This document shows positions 27,796-36,116 of a DNA stretch of 64,000 nucleotides, one piece after another; position 1 is the stretch's first letter, and every line of letters starts with the position of its first letter. Below the pieces are notes generated by a model that saw only the letters and a list, made by a program, of their open reading frames with translations, had not been told where the DNA came from and did no database searches. The position numbers and the translations under genes were made by a program. The stretch is from contig NZ_CP066218.1 of NCBI RefSeq assembly GCF_016313185.1, positions 5,084,001 through 5,148,000 of the forward strand, given 5' to 3'. This stretch comes from Mycolicibacterium baixiangningiae (lineage in GTDB: Bacteria; Actinomycetota; Actinomycetes; Mycobacteriales; Mycobacteriaceae).

Positions 27796-28565
27796 TCGGA
27801 ATCCCATCGCTTCCAAGGCGGATCCCCCTGCGCCCACAGATCATTCAGGTAGATCTTGTCCCAGATCGTGTCCATCCCGCGCCAGAAACCTTGATGCTTG
27901 TACGCAGTGAGCTGGCCTTCAGCGGACAGCCGCTCCAGCGGCTGTTGCTCGAGTAACGTGCTGTCACCGTCGATGTAATCGAGGATCTTCGGCGATGCGA
28001 CGAAGAACCCACCGTTCACCCAGCCACTGCTTCCCTGTGGCTTCTCGCTGAACGCGGCATAGCCGTCGCTGATGTCTAGTGTGCCAAACCGACCTGGCGG
28101 CTGTACCGCCGTGACCGTCGCGATCGAGCCGGAATTCTTGTGGAAGGCAACGACGTCATTCACGTCGATGTTCGCAACACCGTCGCCGTACGTGAACGAG
28201 AAAGTGTCGTTACCGATGTAGTCCCTCGCCCGCAGGAGGCGCCCGCCGGTCATGGTATTCAAACCGGTGTTCAGCAGCGTGACCTTCCAGGGCTCACTTC
28301 GCGAATTCAACGTGCTGACGGTGTCGGTCTCGAGGTCGATGGTGACGTCCGTCGTGTGCAGGAAGTAGTTCGCGAAGTACTCCTTGATCATGTAGCCCTT
28401 GTAGCCAAGCAACACGATGAACTCGTTGAAACCTGCTGACTCGTAGATCTTCATGATGTGCCAGATGATGGGATGGCCGCCTATCTCCACCATCGGCTTC
28501 GGCCTATCTTGGGACTCTTCGCTGATCCGCGTCCCTCTGCCGCCAGCCAGTATTACTGCTTTCAT
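27792..28565 (-). CDS. rfbF: glucose-1-phosphate cytidylyltransferase
   Basis: A 257-residue nucleotidyltransferase making CDP-glucose from CTP and glucose-1-phosphate. The signature [18 protein letters not shown] lies at 2-19, Lys at KPMVEIGG, and the sugar-binding region has [13 protein letters not shown] and FGTLDI. Length and motifs fit RfbF/DdhA. The ATG at 28565 overlaps the preceding epimerase stop as ATGA. It commits the operon to a CDP-sugar, but no clear CDP-glucose 4,6-dehydratase is encoded beside it. Confidence 0.92.
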   Translation of the reverse strand: MKAVILAGGRGTRISEESQDRPKPMVEIGGHPIIWHIMKIYESAGFNEFIVLLGYKGYMIKEYFANYFLHTTDVTIDLETDTVSTLNSRSEPWKVTLLNTGLNTMTGGRLLRARDYIGNDTFSFTYGDGVANIDVNDVVAFHKNSGSIATVTAVQPPGRFGTLDISDGYAAFSEKPQGSSGWVNGGFFVASPKILDYIDGDSTLLEQQPLERLSAEGQLTAYKHQGFWRGMDTIWDKIYLNDLWAQGDPPWKRWDSE

Positions 28566-29596
28566 ATGACACCCTCCTCGACCCATCTGAGGTCTTCGTC
28601 GAGAAGACCTTTGTCACGCAACTCCTGCAGGGTGCGTAGACGCACGTAAGCCGGTCCTGTGAAGAGCGTTGCGGTCATGTGCTCACGGAAGCACTCGTAC
28701 AGTTGGCTGATTCCTCGATCGACAGACCACCGGGGCTCATACCCCCGAAGCGTTGTCTCGATCTTGGTGAAGTCGACGACGTAGTTCCGCACGTCGCTTC
28801 CCGCACCGGGGCCGAACTCGAGGGAGCTGCCCGCGACGGTGTCCGCGACGAGTTTGGCGACGTCACGGATCCGGTAATTCTCCGAACTGCGGCCCACGTT
28901 GAACGCCTGGTCGTGCACCATGTCCCTCGGTGCGGCGAGCACTTGGCTGAAAGCGTGCGCAATGTCGAGCACATGAACCAGGGGGCGCCATGACTCCCCG
29001 TCGCTCATCAGATGGACGCGACCGGTGGTGACTGCGTGCCCCACCAGGTTGTTGACCACGACGTCGGCACGAAGACGGCGCGAGAAGCCGTATGCCGTCG
29101 CGTTTCTCAGGTAGGTAGGTGAAAAGCCGTCGTCTGCTAGACGACTCACTGCAGACTCGGTGCGGGCTTTCGACTCACCGTAAGGCGTGACGGGTCGAAG
29201 CGGCGCGTCTTCGGCGAGAGCCTCGCCACCACCACTCCCGTACAGGCTGCACGAAGATGAGAAGAGGAACCGCGACACCCCCGCTTGTTTCGCCGCCTGG
29301 GCCAGGCGAACACTGGCGTGCAGGTTTATGTCGTATGTGAGCGTTGGATTGAGCTGGGCCACCGGGTCATTCGAGAGTGCTGCAAGATGTACAACAGCAT
29401 CGAACCCCTCGAGGTGTCGCGGCTCCACGTCGCGTATGTCGATGTCCAGTGCCGGTATGGGATCCGGCGGCGCGACGAAGTTCCCCGACGAGTAGTAGTT
29501 CGTGTCCAGTCCGATGACTTCGTGGCCGTAAGCGAGCAGATGTGGCACCATCTCTGCGCCTAGGTAACCGGAATGACCGGTCATCATTATGCGCAT
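28562..29596 (-). CDS. NAD-dependent epimerase/dehydratase (extended SDR)
   Basis: A 344-residue extended SDR acting on a nucleotide sugar. The cofactor loop is TGHSGYLG (6-13) and the catalytic residues are Ser in FSSSCSLYG and the pair Tyr-Lys in TPYGESKA (YxxxK). [14 protein letters not shown] and FNVG are standard for the family. It differs from RfbG-type CDP-glucose dehydratases, whose loop is TGHTGFKG, so it is better described as an epimerase or dehydratase of unknown specificity. I chose ATG 29596, which overlaps the upstream glycosyltransferase by 10 nt. Confidence 0.9.
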   Translation of the reverse strand: MRIMMTGHSGYLGAEMVPHLLAYGHEVIGLDTNYYSSGNFVAPPDPIPALDIDIRDVEPRHLEGFDAVVHLAALSNDPVAQLNPTLTYDINLHASVRLAQAAKQAGVSRFLFSSSCSLYGSGGGEALAEDAPLRPVTPYGESKARTESAVSRLADDGFSPTYLRNATAYGFSRRLRADVVVNNLVGHAVTTGRVHLMSDGESWRPLVHVLDIAHAFSQVLAAPRDMVHDQAFNVGRSSENYRIRDVAKLVADTVAGSSLEFGPGAGSDVRNYVVDFTKIETTLRGYEPRWSVDRGISQLYECFREHMTATLFTGPAYVRLRTLQELRDKGLLDEDLRWVEEGVI

Positions 29597-30714
29597 TTCG
29601 ACCTCACTGTCGCCACAGTTGCGTAGAGCTGAGCTATGGCATCGAACATGGCATCTTCCGAGTACGCACTGGCTGTCACCAGAGCGTTCGATGACGCTGT
29701 TGTCCATGCTGACCGGCTGTTCAGCAAGTTCGCGAGAAGGCTCATATCGGCGTCGGTGTCGTCCGTGAACGTTGCCCCGCAACTGGACCTCGAAACTATG
29801 TCACCGATCTCTCCGCATGGAGTGGTCACGACAGGAGTTCCGCTGGCCAGCGCTTCGAGCGCGGACAGGGGAAGTCCTTCCCACCTCGAGGTCAGCATGA
29901 AGACCTTGGACCTCGCAACTATTTCACGAGTTGCAGAGTGACTCCCCCCAACGATCAGCTCGACCGTTCCGCTTAGGCCAAGCGCCTTCCGTCGGTCGAG
30001 GAACTGCCGCTTCAGCGAGCCGTCACCTGGCGCTATCCATGTGGCCGAGACAGGGTCGCCCAAAGTGCGGCCGAGCTGGTGAACGATGTCGAGGAATCTG
30101 AGCGGGTCCTTCTGTTCCTCCAGCCGGCCGATACACACAAGTCCGATCCGCCGTTCTGAGAACATGGGCACTTCCCCGGGGGGCCGGCTCACACCGTTGC
30201 GGATGACACCAAGACGGTACGGCCGCAGCCGGGGGTACGCCCGCAGCAGCCGCACAGCCAGTTGATCCGAGACGGCGATGACCCGCGGACCACGGAATGA
30301 AAGAACTCTATGGTCGTGGAAGTTATTGTGTACGTGCTCAATCGTCCGTGAGCGCGCTCCCAGAGCCTGCGATATCACCCCCAGGACCCTTTGATGACAG
30401 TGCACGATGTCCGCATTCCGAATCAGCCTGACCCAGCCGAGGTTCGGCGATGTATGAATGGGGATGCCTTGTTCGCGGCAGCGCGAATCCCACTCGCCTT
30501 TACCAAGAGTCACCACGTCGACTTTGTGATCGAGCCGTTGAAAGTGCGCGGCGGTCCGCAAAATGACCCGCGAGACGCCACCCGGGCTCATCCTGTCGGT
30601 CGCCAATACGATCCGCTGCGCGGGTTGCAGCTCCCGAACTTGCTGTTTCACCATGGTGTTCGGACCCGGAGGTGCATGCGGGATATCTGCGTGCCCGCGG
30701 TTCTCCAGGTTCAT
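29587..30714 (-). CDS. family 4-type glycosyltransferase
   Basis: A GT-B enzyme of about 375 residues. N-terminal acceptor domain: [21 protein letters not shown]-terminal donor domain: [16 protein letters not shown] followed by the E-x7-E pattern in [24 protein letters not shown] 30714 overlaps the preceding gene's stop as ATGA; the first 20 residues are not part of the fold, so a later start at 30654 is possible. It would add one sugar to the lipid-linked repeat. Confidence 0.9.
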   Translation of the reverse strand: MNLENRGHADIPHAPPGPNTMVKQQVRELQPAQRIVLATDRMSPGGVSRVILRTAAHFQRLDHKVDVVTLGKGEWDSRCREQGIPIHTSPNLGWVRLIRNADIVHCHQRVLGVISQALGARSRTIEHVHNNFHDHRVLSFRGPRVIAVSDQLAVRLLRAYPRLRPYRLGVIRNGVSRPPGEVPMFSERRIGLVCIGRLEEQKDPLRFLDIVHQLGRTLGDPVSATWIAPGDGSLKRQFLDRRKALGLSGTVELIVGGSHSATREIVARSKVFMLTSRWEGLPLSALEALASGTPVVTTPCGEIGDIVSRSSCGATFTDDTDADMSLLANLLNSRSAWTTASSNALVTASAYSEDAMFDAIAQLYATVATVRSKCA

Positions 30715-31604
30715 CGGAGCGCGTCCAGGTGTGGGCCGCTGCCGAGTCGGCGGCTGGTCCTCGCCCGGCGTGTCGACGGTTTCCACACTTGGCTGCGCGC
30801 GGAGTTTGCGATTCGGCCGACCTGGTGACCGCTTACCACCGTGCTGAGGACCCGCCGGCCATCGCGAATGGCGTGCAAGTTCGATTTGCCCGCTCGACGA
30901 GGGAGCTCAAGACTGGGGACCTCGGCGATCCGTAGTCCCGTCTGCATTGCGCGCACAACCATCTCGGCTTCGATCTCGAATCCTGTCGCCGTGAGGTTCA
31001 GGTGCTCGAGATACCGTCGATGAAACGCGCAGAAGCCGTAGCAGAGATCAGTGAGTTCGGCGTCGTAGAGAGAGTTGAATACGGCCAGCAGGAATCGGTT
31101 GCCCATTCGTCGGAACCGGGTGATGTCCAACGAACCGCCGCCGACGATGAATCGGGATCCTTTGACGAAGTCGTAACCGTTGGTGAGGAAGTGGAGATAG
31201 TGGCGTATCTCCTGCGGCGCCATGCTGCCGTCAGCATCCATCATGACGATGATGTCCCCTGAGGCAGCCAGAAAGCCGGTCCTGAGGGCGCTTCCCTTGC
31301 CCAGTCCCTCCTGGGCGACGACCTTGACATCTGGACGGTAGCTGCGGGCAGTGATCAATGTGGCATCGGTCGAGTTGCCGTCAACGAGGATGATCTCATC
31401 GACCTCATCGGCGACTTGCTCAAGCACCCATGCGATGTTCCGAGCCTCGTTCCTGACTGGGATGACGAGACTGACAGTGGATGTCGTCCGCACCGGATCG
31501 GTGGGGCGAGTCGCATACGTCGGCAGTGGATCAATCGGCAGGGTTTGCGGAGACTGCACACCGCTCAGGGTCCCGTGTCCGTTTGCGGACATCACCTCGG
31601 TCAT
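30711..31604 (-). CDS. family 2 glycosyltransferase (dolichyl/polyprenyl-phosphate sugar synthase-like)
   Basis: A 297-residue GT-A enzyme. SLVIPVRNEARNIAWVLEQV (about 45-64), EIILVDGNSTDAT, GKGSALRTGF and MDADGSM follow the polyprenyl-phosphate mannose/glucose synthase pattern, and GSRFIVGGGSLDITRFRRMGNRF is typical of that group. No C-terminal transmembrane pair is present. As first gene of the operon it may make a polyprenyl-phosphate sugar donor used by the large membrane protein. The first 40 residues are Pro/Thr-rich and lie outside the fold. Confidence 0.9.
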   Translation of the reverse strand: MTEVMSANGHGTLSGVQSPQTLPIDPLPTYATRPTDPVRTTSTVSLVIPVRNEARNIAWVLEQVADEVDEIILVDGNSTDATLITARSYRPDVKVVAQEGLGKGSALRTGFLAASGDIIVMMDADGSMAPQEIRHYLHFLTNGYDFVKGSRFIVGGGSLDITRFRRMGNRFLLAVFNSLYDAELTDLCYGFCAFHRRYLEHLNLTATGFEIEAEMVVRAMQTGLRIAEVPSLELPRRAGKSNLHAIRDGRRVLSTVVSGHQVGRIANSARSQVWKPSTRRARTSRRLGSGPHLDALR

Positions 31605-31999
31605 TACTGATCCTCACTTGGTCTTGGCACTGTGGTCTCTGCTGTCGGCCCAGATGGCTGTACTTTTCTGACGTCCGATCGAGACACGCCTGGTCCACTG
31701 CCGTCACTCGCGCTGGTTGTCAAGGGTCGGTTCAGTCGGGCGTACCTTCGGTATGCGATGACTCCGCACATCACGACTCCTCCTGCCGCACGGAGAAGTG
31801 CCTGCGAGACTGCGGTGGCGTGGTGGGATCCCAACGCGTCCAGAAGACGTTTGCCGGTGATCGCCGGTCAAGTGCCCTAGCTAAAGCGAAAAACACATCC
31901 TCACTATCGAGGTCGACGCCGTTCCCGTACATGGACCATCCGAGCCAACTTTGGCTAGGCCGCGGCCTAGTTCTCCCGCGGCGCTCACGGAGGCCCGCG

Positions 32000-32398
32000 C
32001 GGTGCGCGAAGTGCCGCTTCTTCAGCACACGCGCTTACACCGAGATCGGTCAGAACGCCGTGTACGTGGTCTTCCCGGACGTACTGCGGCGGACAGCTGC
32101 GCTGCGATGTCTTGATTCGACCGACCCAGGTCCAGCATCCGCAGGATCTAAACCTTCCGCGTCGTAAGAGCTAGTTCTCTGCCCCTCAGTTGCTTCCGGG
32201 ACCGAAGCGTTGAGATGGGTGACCGGTTGGCGCGCCTCCCGACGCAGCAGCATTGCCGAACCCTCAGCGAACATCCGACTCACCCGAAGCGACGTTCTGT
32301 GCGAGCAGAAGCAAGTCGTCAAGGGAGTCAGTGCTCATGCGACAGCCGACAACCCTCGCAGCGCTACCCGCAGGAATCTCGGCCTCGCCCTTTTCCGA
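32000..32398 (-). pseudogene. LuxR-type response regulator pseudogene, third paralogue of the family in this window
   Basis: Translating the minus strand in changing frames recovers the receiver end and the HTH of the same family as the two intact regulators to the right. DSLDDLLLLAQNVASGES matches ESLDDLMLLMSRVASGES of the 37.7-kb gene. ILRMLDLGRSNQDIAAQLS matches ILSMLDLRPLNQDIATQLS of the 35.2-kb gene. DHVHGVLTDLGVSACAEEAA matches NHVHSVLGKLGVNSRAEAAA. At least two frameshifts and an in-frame TAG (32148-32150) destroy it. The N-terminal half of the receiver is missing; similarity stops at about 32398, 3 bp from the transposase remnant. Confidence 0.85.
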
Positions 32399-32400
32399 AG

Positions 32401-32600
32401 CTAGCGAGGCAGATCAGTTCCTGGTGGCTTCGTCCCGAACACCTCGATCGGGTACCAGATCTGCTTGGTGAATGCGATGAACGCCAGCAAGGCCGCAGGT
32501 GCAGTGTCGAACTGTTCGACCACCTTCGGTAGTAGGCCGGTGTATTGCCGATCCCGTTGCGCTGCAGCGCAAACCATCGTATGGCTGATCGCGGCCCGGG
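32401..32600 (-). mobile_element. remnant of an IS256-family (mutator-type) transposase
   Basis: One minus-strand frame reads LLPKVVEQFDTAPAALLAF followed by IAFTKQIW, closely resembling the C-terminal stretch of IS256/IS1081-type transposases that precedes the RQIWSNNP-ERLN motif. Homology ends abruptly after the Trp, and the frame stops at TAG 32401-32403. The catalytic DDE domain and the terminal inverted repeats are not found. It abuts the truncated regulator pseudogene, so insertion or recombination at this element probably removed that gene's 5' half. Confidence 0.7.
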
Positions 32601-33047
32601 TGGAGCAGAGAGTCCTCGAGTGACTTTGGCCGCTCTCTCGAAGGAGCGGCGAGGTCGGCGGTCATGTTCGATCCGCCCTCGCAGAGATCGCGCAAAGAAT
32701 CACCCTGTTCCGGTTCCCCACAATCACATGCTGGATAAGACCTGATCCACTTGCTCCCTCAGGTTTCTGTCGTGTCCCCCCCATGAGAACCGATGGCCCA
32801 GATCTGCAAGGACGTGCGCTGACAGGGATGCTGCGGCTCGATCGGTTTCAGACTGCAAGTCTCCGGGCGAGTGCACTCTTTTCCGATGGCGTTACCCCGC
32901 CGCCGAGCCCGGAGGCGCCGACGAGGAACCAACCATCGTCTTGTGACACACACAGAATGGGGTTGCTAACACACCGACCCTCGACCCTGTGAGCCGCGGA
33001 TGCGAGCGATCCGAGAATGGTCGGACTGATCAGGGGTCGACCGACCG

Positions 33048-33719
33048 CTACAGCATCCGGCGTGCCAGGTCCGCGATCTCGGCGTTCGTCGCCGGCGGGG
33101 GTACGGGGACCGCGCCGGCGTTCGGATCCTCGTTCGGCTCTGCGCCTTCGACGTGCTGCAGCGGTGTCCGCTGCTCGTCCTCCCGCCTCTCGTCTTGGGC
33201 GCGTTCGGGCTGAGCCTCCTGGACCTGCCCTGCCTGTGGGGGCGCCGGTGGCGGGGTGGCACCCGGTGCGGGCTGGCCGGCCGCCGCCGGCTGCGGGGCA
33301 CCGCCGGCGCTCTGCGAACCACCGCCCTGACCGCCGAACTGCTGCGCCGCCTGCATCGCCTGCTGCATGAGCGAACCGAACATCCCGCCGCCCTGGCCTC
33401 CGCCGCCGCCCTGACCGGCCGCCTGGCCACCCATCTGCCCGAGTTGCCCGAGCATGCTAGTGATCTGGCCGACCGCCTGTCCTCCGGAGTCGTCCGCGTT
33501 CTGATAAGCGGACTGCGCGGCGGTCAGCTTGCCCGAGAACATGCCTTCCTTCGCCTGCAGCGCCGCGACATTGGCCATCAACGGTGCAGCCAGAGTCGGC
33601 AGCACCGCCGAGATCGTCGCGCTCATCGCGTCCTCACCCGGCGGGAGCATCGGCATCTCCGGCAGTTGCACCGTCGCTGCGTCCCACGAGATCCCCTCGG
33701 GCTTCTTCAGCGGATCCAT
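33048..33719 (-). CDS. EspJ/PE-like type VII secretion substrate
   Basis: A 223-residue protein. Residues 28-80 form a helical hairpin like those of PE proteins and ESX-1 EspJ (AMSATISAVLPTLAAPLMAN, then a second helix). The second helix is followed by Y72-Q-N-A-D76, the YxxxD/E general type VII secretion signal. The rest is Gly/Gln/Pro/Ala-rich low-complexity sequence (GGGGGQGGG, then PAPGATPPPAPP) ending in an acidic and basic tail. No signal peptide. It lies 27 bp downstream of a PPE-like gene, the usual PE/PPE partnership, although the order (PPE first) is inverted. No esx, ecc or espG gene is in the window, so export must use an ESX system encoded elsewhere. Confidence 0.75.
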   Translation of the reverse strand: MDPLKKPEGISWDAATVQLPEMPMLPPGEDAMSATISAVLPTLAAPLMANVAALQAKEGMFSGKLTAAQSAYQNADDSGGQAVGQITSMLGQLGQMGGQAAGQGGGGGQGGGMFGSLMQQAMQAAQQFGGQGGGSQSAGGAPQPAAAGQPAPGATPPPAPPQAGQVQEAQPERAQDERREDEQRTPLQHVEGAEPNEDPNAGAVPVPPPATNAEIADLARRML

Positions 33720-33746
33720 CAGCGGCCGACTCCTCTCACGAACGTG

Positions 33747-34889
33747 TCACCACTCATCGTCGACGTCCTCGTCGAGGTCGTATTCCAGCGGCGCCGGAGC
33801 GGATAGTCCGGCGGTCGTGCTGCCGCCACCGGTACCGCGGCCGCCCATCATGCCCATCGGCGCACCCATACCACCACCGCCCATCGCGCCCGCGGCGACC
33901 GGTGCGGCTCCCCCTACCGCCGCCGTCCCCGCGACCATGGATTCCGCCGGTGCCACGGACACCGCGTTCGTTCCCACCAGACCGGCCATCAGGGGCGTCT
34001 GCGCGGGGACTCCACCTGAGCCGGGCAACGAGGCGGCGCGCGTCATCCCGCCACCCCCACTCGCACCCGAACCACCGGCCAGCGGATGGTTGGAGAACGA
34101 CGAGAACGGCAGACCCGCGGCGCCGAGGGAATCCGATTTCCCGCCCTGCCCGAACATCGACGTCAGCTGCTGCAACGGCTGGGACAACTGCTGCAGCGGC
34201 TGCATCAACTGTTGCGGCGCCTGGCTGACCATCTGACCCAGTTGCTGCGGGAGTTGAGCGGCCATCGACGCCATCTGCGTCATCATCTGCATTCCCTGCT
34301 GCGAACCCTGCCCGCCGGCCTTACCAGCCTCCTTGGCAGCGTCCTGGGCCGTCTGCTGCCCGGGCACCGTCGGCGGGACGCCGGGGGTGGGGATGCTCGG
34401 TGGCACGCCGAAGGCATTGGCCAGTTCGCTCGAGCTCGCCGTGACCTGTGAGATGTTCTGCGAGAGCCCCATCTTGATGCGGCTCTGTACCAACTCCTGG
34501 GTATTGCTGAACGGCAACGCCTGGATCGCCTCGCACTCGTGCTGCGTTTCCTGCGCAATCGTGTTGACCATAGTCTTGGTCCGGACGACGGCGACCTCCA
34601 TCTCGCGCAGCTTGGCGGCGATCGCCGTGGCGTGCGCCGCATTCGCCTCATGCCCGCCGATGATCGTGCTGGCTTCCCCGGTCGCGGCGACCGCGCCACC
34701 GCCCTCCCACGCGTCGGAGAGCTTCATCATCTGGCCCTGTTGCTGCGGCACGACGGATCCGCTGAGCTTCGCGGCGAGTGCCTCATACGACGCGGCCGCG
34801 GCGGCGAGGGTCTCCTCGTCGACGTTCGGCCACCCCGGACCCGTGACGGTCTGCGAACCGTACGGGCTGGTGTCCGGCATGATTCCCAC
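33747..34889 (-). CDS. PPE/EspK-like type VII secretion substrate with a PPE68-like C-terminus
   Basis: A protein of about 380 residues. The N-terminal helical domain contains GPGWPNVDEETLAAAAASYE (about 14-33), resembling the start of EspK, and a WxG motif WEGGG about 25 residues later. No Pro-Pro-Glu is present. The middle is a Gln/Met/Pro-rich repeat (QQLMQPLQQLSQPLQQLTSM). The C-terminus, from SNHPLAGGSG through GGAAPVAAGAMG and APAPLEYDLDEDVDDEW, matches the layout and wording of PPE68 (Rv3873) as I remember it. I prefer GTG 34889, which has AAAGGGGG 6 nt upstream; ATG 34880 is the alternative. It is the predicted secretion partner of the EspJ/PE-like protein. Confidence 0.75.
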   Translation of the reverse strand: MGIMPDTSPYGSQTVTGPGWPNVDEETLAAAAASYEALAAKLSGSVVPQQQGQMMKLSDAWEGGGAVAATGEASTIIGGHEANAAHATAIAAKLREMEVAVVRTKTMVNTIAQETQHECEAIQALPFSNTQELVQSRIKMGLSQNISQVTASSSELANAFGVPPSIPTPGVPPTVPGQQTAQDAAKEAGKAGGQGSQQGMQMMTQMASMAAQLPQQLGQMVSQAPQQLMQPLQQLSQPLQQLTSMFGQGGKSDSLGAAGLPFSSFSNHPLAGGSGASGGGGMTRAASLPGSGGVPAQTPLMAGLVGTNAVSVAPAESMVAGTAAVGGAAPVAAGAMGGGGMGAPMGMMGGRGTGGGSTTAGLSAPAPLEYDLDEDVDDEW

Positions 34890-35181
34890 GCGCGGCCCCC
34901 TTTTGGCGCAATGGACGACAACCTGCCAGCAAACTCTACCGCGTAGCTGGCAGGTGTACCGACGGCAATCCAGCCGGGAACGGGCTCTCAGGTCGGGACG
35001 CCCGCCCTGGCGGTTTACCAGCACGTGCCGGAACGCGCGGCTCGTCCGAAGGGCGCACTAGAGATCGCGCGTCGCACAGGCTCCCCGTCCGCATATGCCA
35101 TGTCGCATCCGGATGATTGGTCGTGCGCAGTCCGGGTGCGGATGCGCGTTGGCCTGGCACACGGACCACCGGACCCCGACT
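34890..35181. other. intergenic region upstream of the PPE-like gene
   Basis: About 290 bp between the PPE-like gene and the 3' end of the response-regulator gene. It should hold the promoter of the secreted pair. I see no gene, and no convincing -35/-10 pair or operator. Confidence 0.5.
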
Positions 35182-35925
35182 TCAGGTGAACCGAGATCTA
35201 GATCTATTCCGCGTGACGACTTCCATCCTTGTGGACGTCGACAGCGTCGCCGCCTCGTCGCGGGTGTTCACGCTTAGCTTTCTCAAGACACTGCGTACGG
35301 GGTTTTCGACGGTGCGCACGGCGATGGACAGCTGGGTCGCGATGTCCTGGTTCAAGGGGCGGAGATCCAGCATCGACAGAATCTGCGCCTCCCTCACCGT
35401 CAGAGCTAGTTCCTTTACTGCCGGTCCCCCCTGAGATACCAAGTCAGAGAGTCGGTGAAGCAAGACAGCGGCGACCCGTGGCGGGCACACCATCCCACCT
35501 GCCGCGACATCTCGGATGAGGGTAAGAAGGTGCTGTAGGGAGCCCGTCCGCATGAGGTAGCCGGCGACCCCGGCCTCGGCGCAGGCAACGATCCCATCCT
35601 CATCGTCCTCCGATGCGCCGACGACGATCACCTGCGCGCAAGGGCAGATGTCCGCCACGGCACGCACCAGCAGTTGACTATCCCGGGTAGCGAGGTCGAG
35701 AACCACGACATCCGGTGTCGCGGCGTCAAGCGAGGCGACCAACGACGGAAGGTCCCACGCGACACTTGGAGCAGGCAGCCCGTGGCGGACCAGGGCCGCG
35801 GCCAAGTTCTCGCGATGGAGCGTCGAGTCGTCGACGAGGAGCATCTGTGTTTCGGACCCGCGGGCCGTGACCGTCGTCATCTGTTCCCGGACCGGTATCG
35901 CACCTTTGACGTCGATCGAGAACAC
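35182..35925 (-). CDS. LuxR-type response regulator with degenerate HTH
   Basis: Up to 247 residues, with a receiver domain (LLVDDSTLHRENLAAAL) whose phospho-acceptor Asp77 is retained in VVVLDLATRD. The conserved Lys is replaced by Arg (GYLMRTG). The NarL-type HTH is altered: RPLNQDIATQL replaces SGLSN-x-x-IA, and TVENPV has Pro209 where the recognition helix normally has His (TVKNHV). DNA binding may therefore be weakened or lost. No sensor kinase is adjacent. An internal ATG 15 codons in is a plausible start. It is a paralogue of the gene at 37.7 kb and of the pseudogene at 32 kb. Confidence 0.88.
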   Translation of the reverse strand: MFSIDVKGAIPVREQMTTVTARGSETQMLLVDDSTLHRENLAAALVRHGLPAPSVAWDLPSLVASLDAATPDVVVLDLATRDSQLLVRAVADICPCAQVIVVGASEDDEDGIVACAEAGVAGYLMRTGSLQHLLTLIRDVAAGGMVCPPRVAAVLLHRLSDLVSQGGPAVKELALTVREAQILSMLDLRPLNQDIATQLSIAVRTVENPVRSVLRKLSVNTRDEAATLSTSTRMEVVTRNRSRSRFT

Positions 35926-36116
35926 CTATATGCCTCCGAACTGTTCCGTCTCAGCCTTGTTACCAGCCCCAGGTCGAAACTCGTTGTGTGCCCCCTCAGC
36001 GACGCCGGCGTACGGCGACCGCTCCTGCGGCGTCCACGGCGTTGGCGCGGAATCCACAGCCGGCGATGCAGCCTGAGGACAGCCGGTGCTTTCCGGTCGT
36101 CGTCGCGACGTCGGCT

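Larger units (their letters stand above)
31605..33047. other. gene-poor junction region with decayed genes
   Basis: Between the polysaccharide operon and the type VII substrate pair there is 1.44 kb without an intact gene. At 32000-32398 lies a response-regulator pseudogene and next to it an IS256-family transposase fragment (both listed separately). A minus-strand frame at 31604-31834 encodes one hydrophobic stretch but has no homologue I recognise. In 32640-33047 I see no gene. The promoter of the polysaccharide operon must lie in the left part. Confidence 0.6.

Noticed and set aside
31604-31834. 76-codon minus-strand frame with one hydrophobic stretch before the polysaccharide operon
   Set aside because: Overlaps the likely promoter of the operon, no convincing start and no recognisable family; could be another decayed gene, but this cannot be shown.
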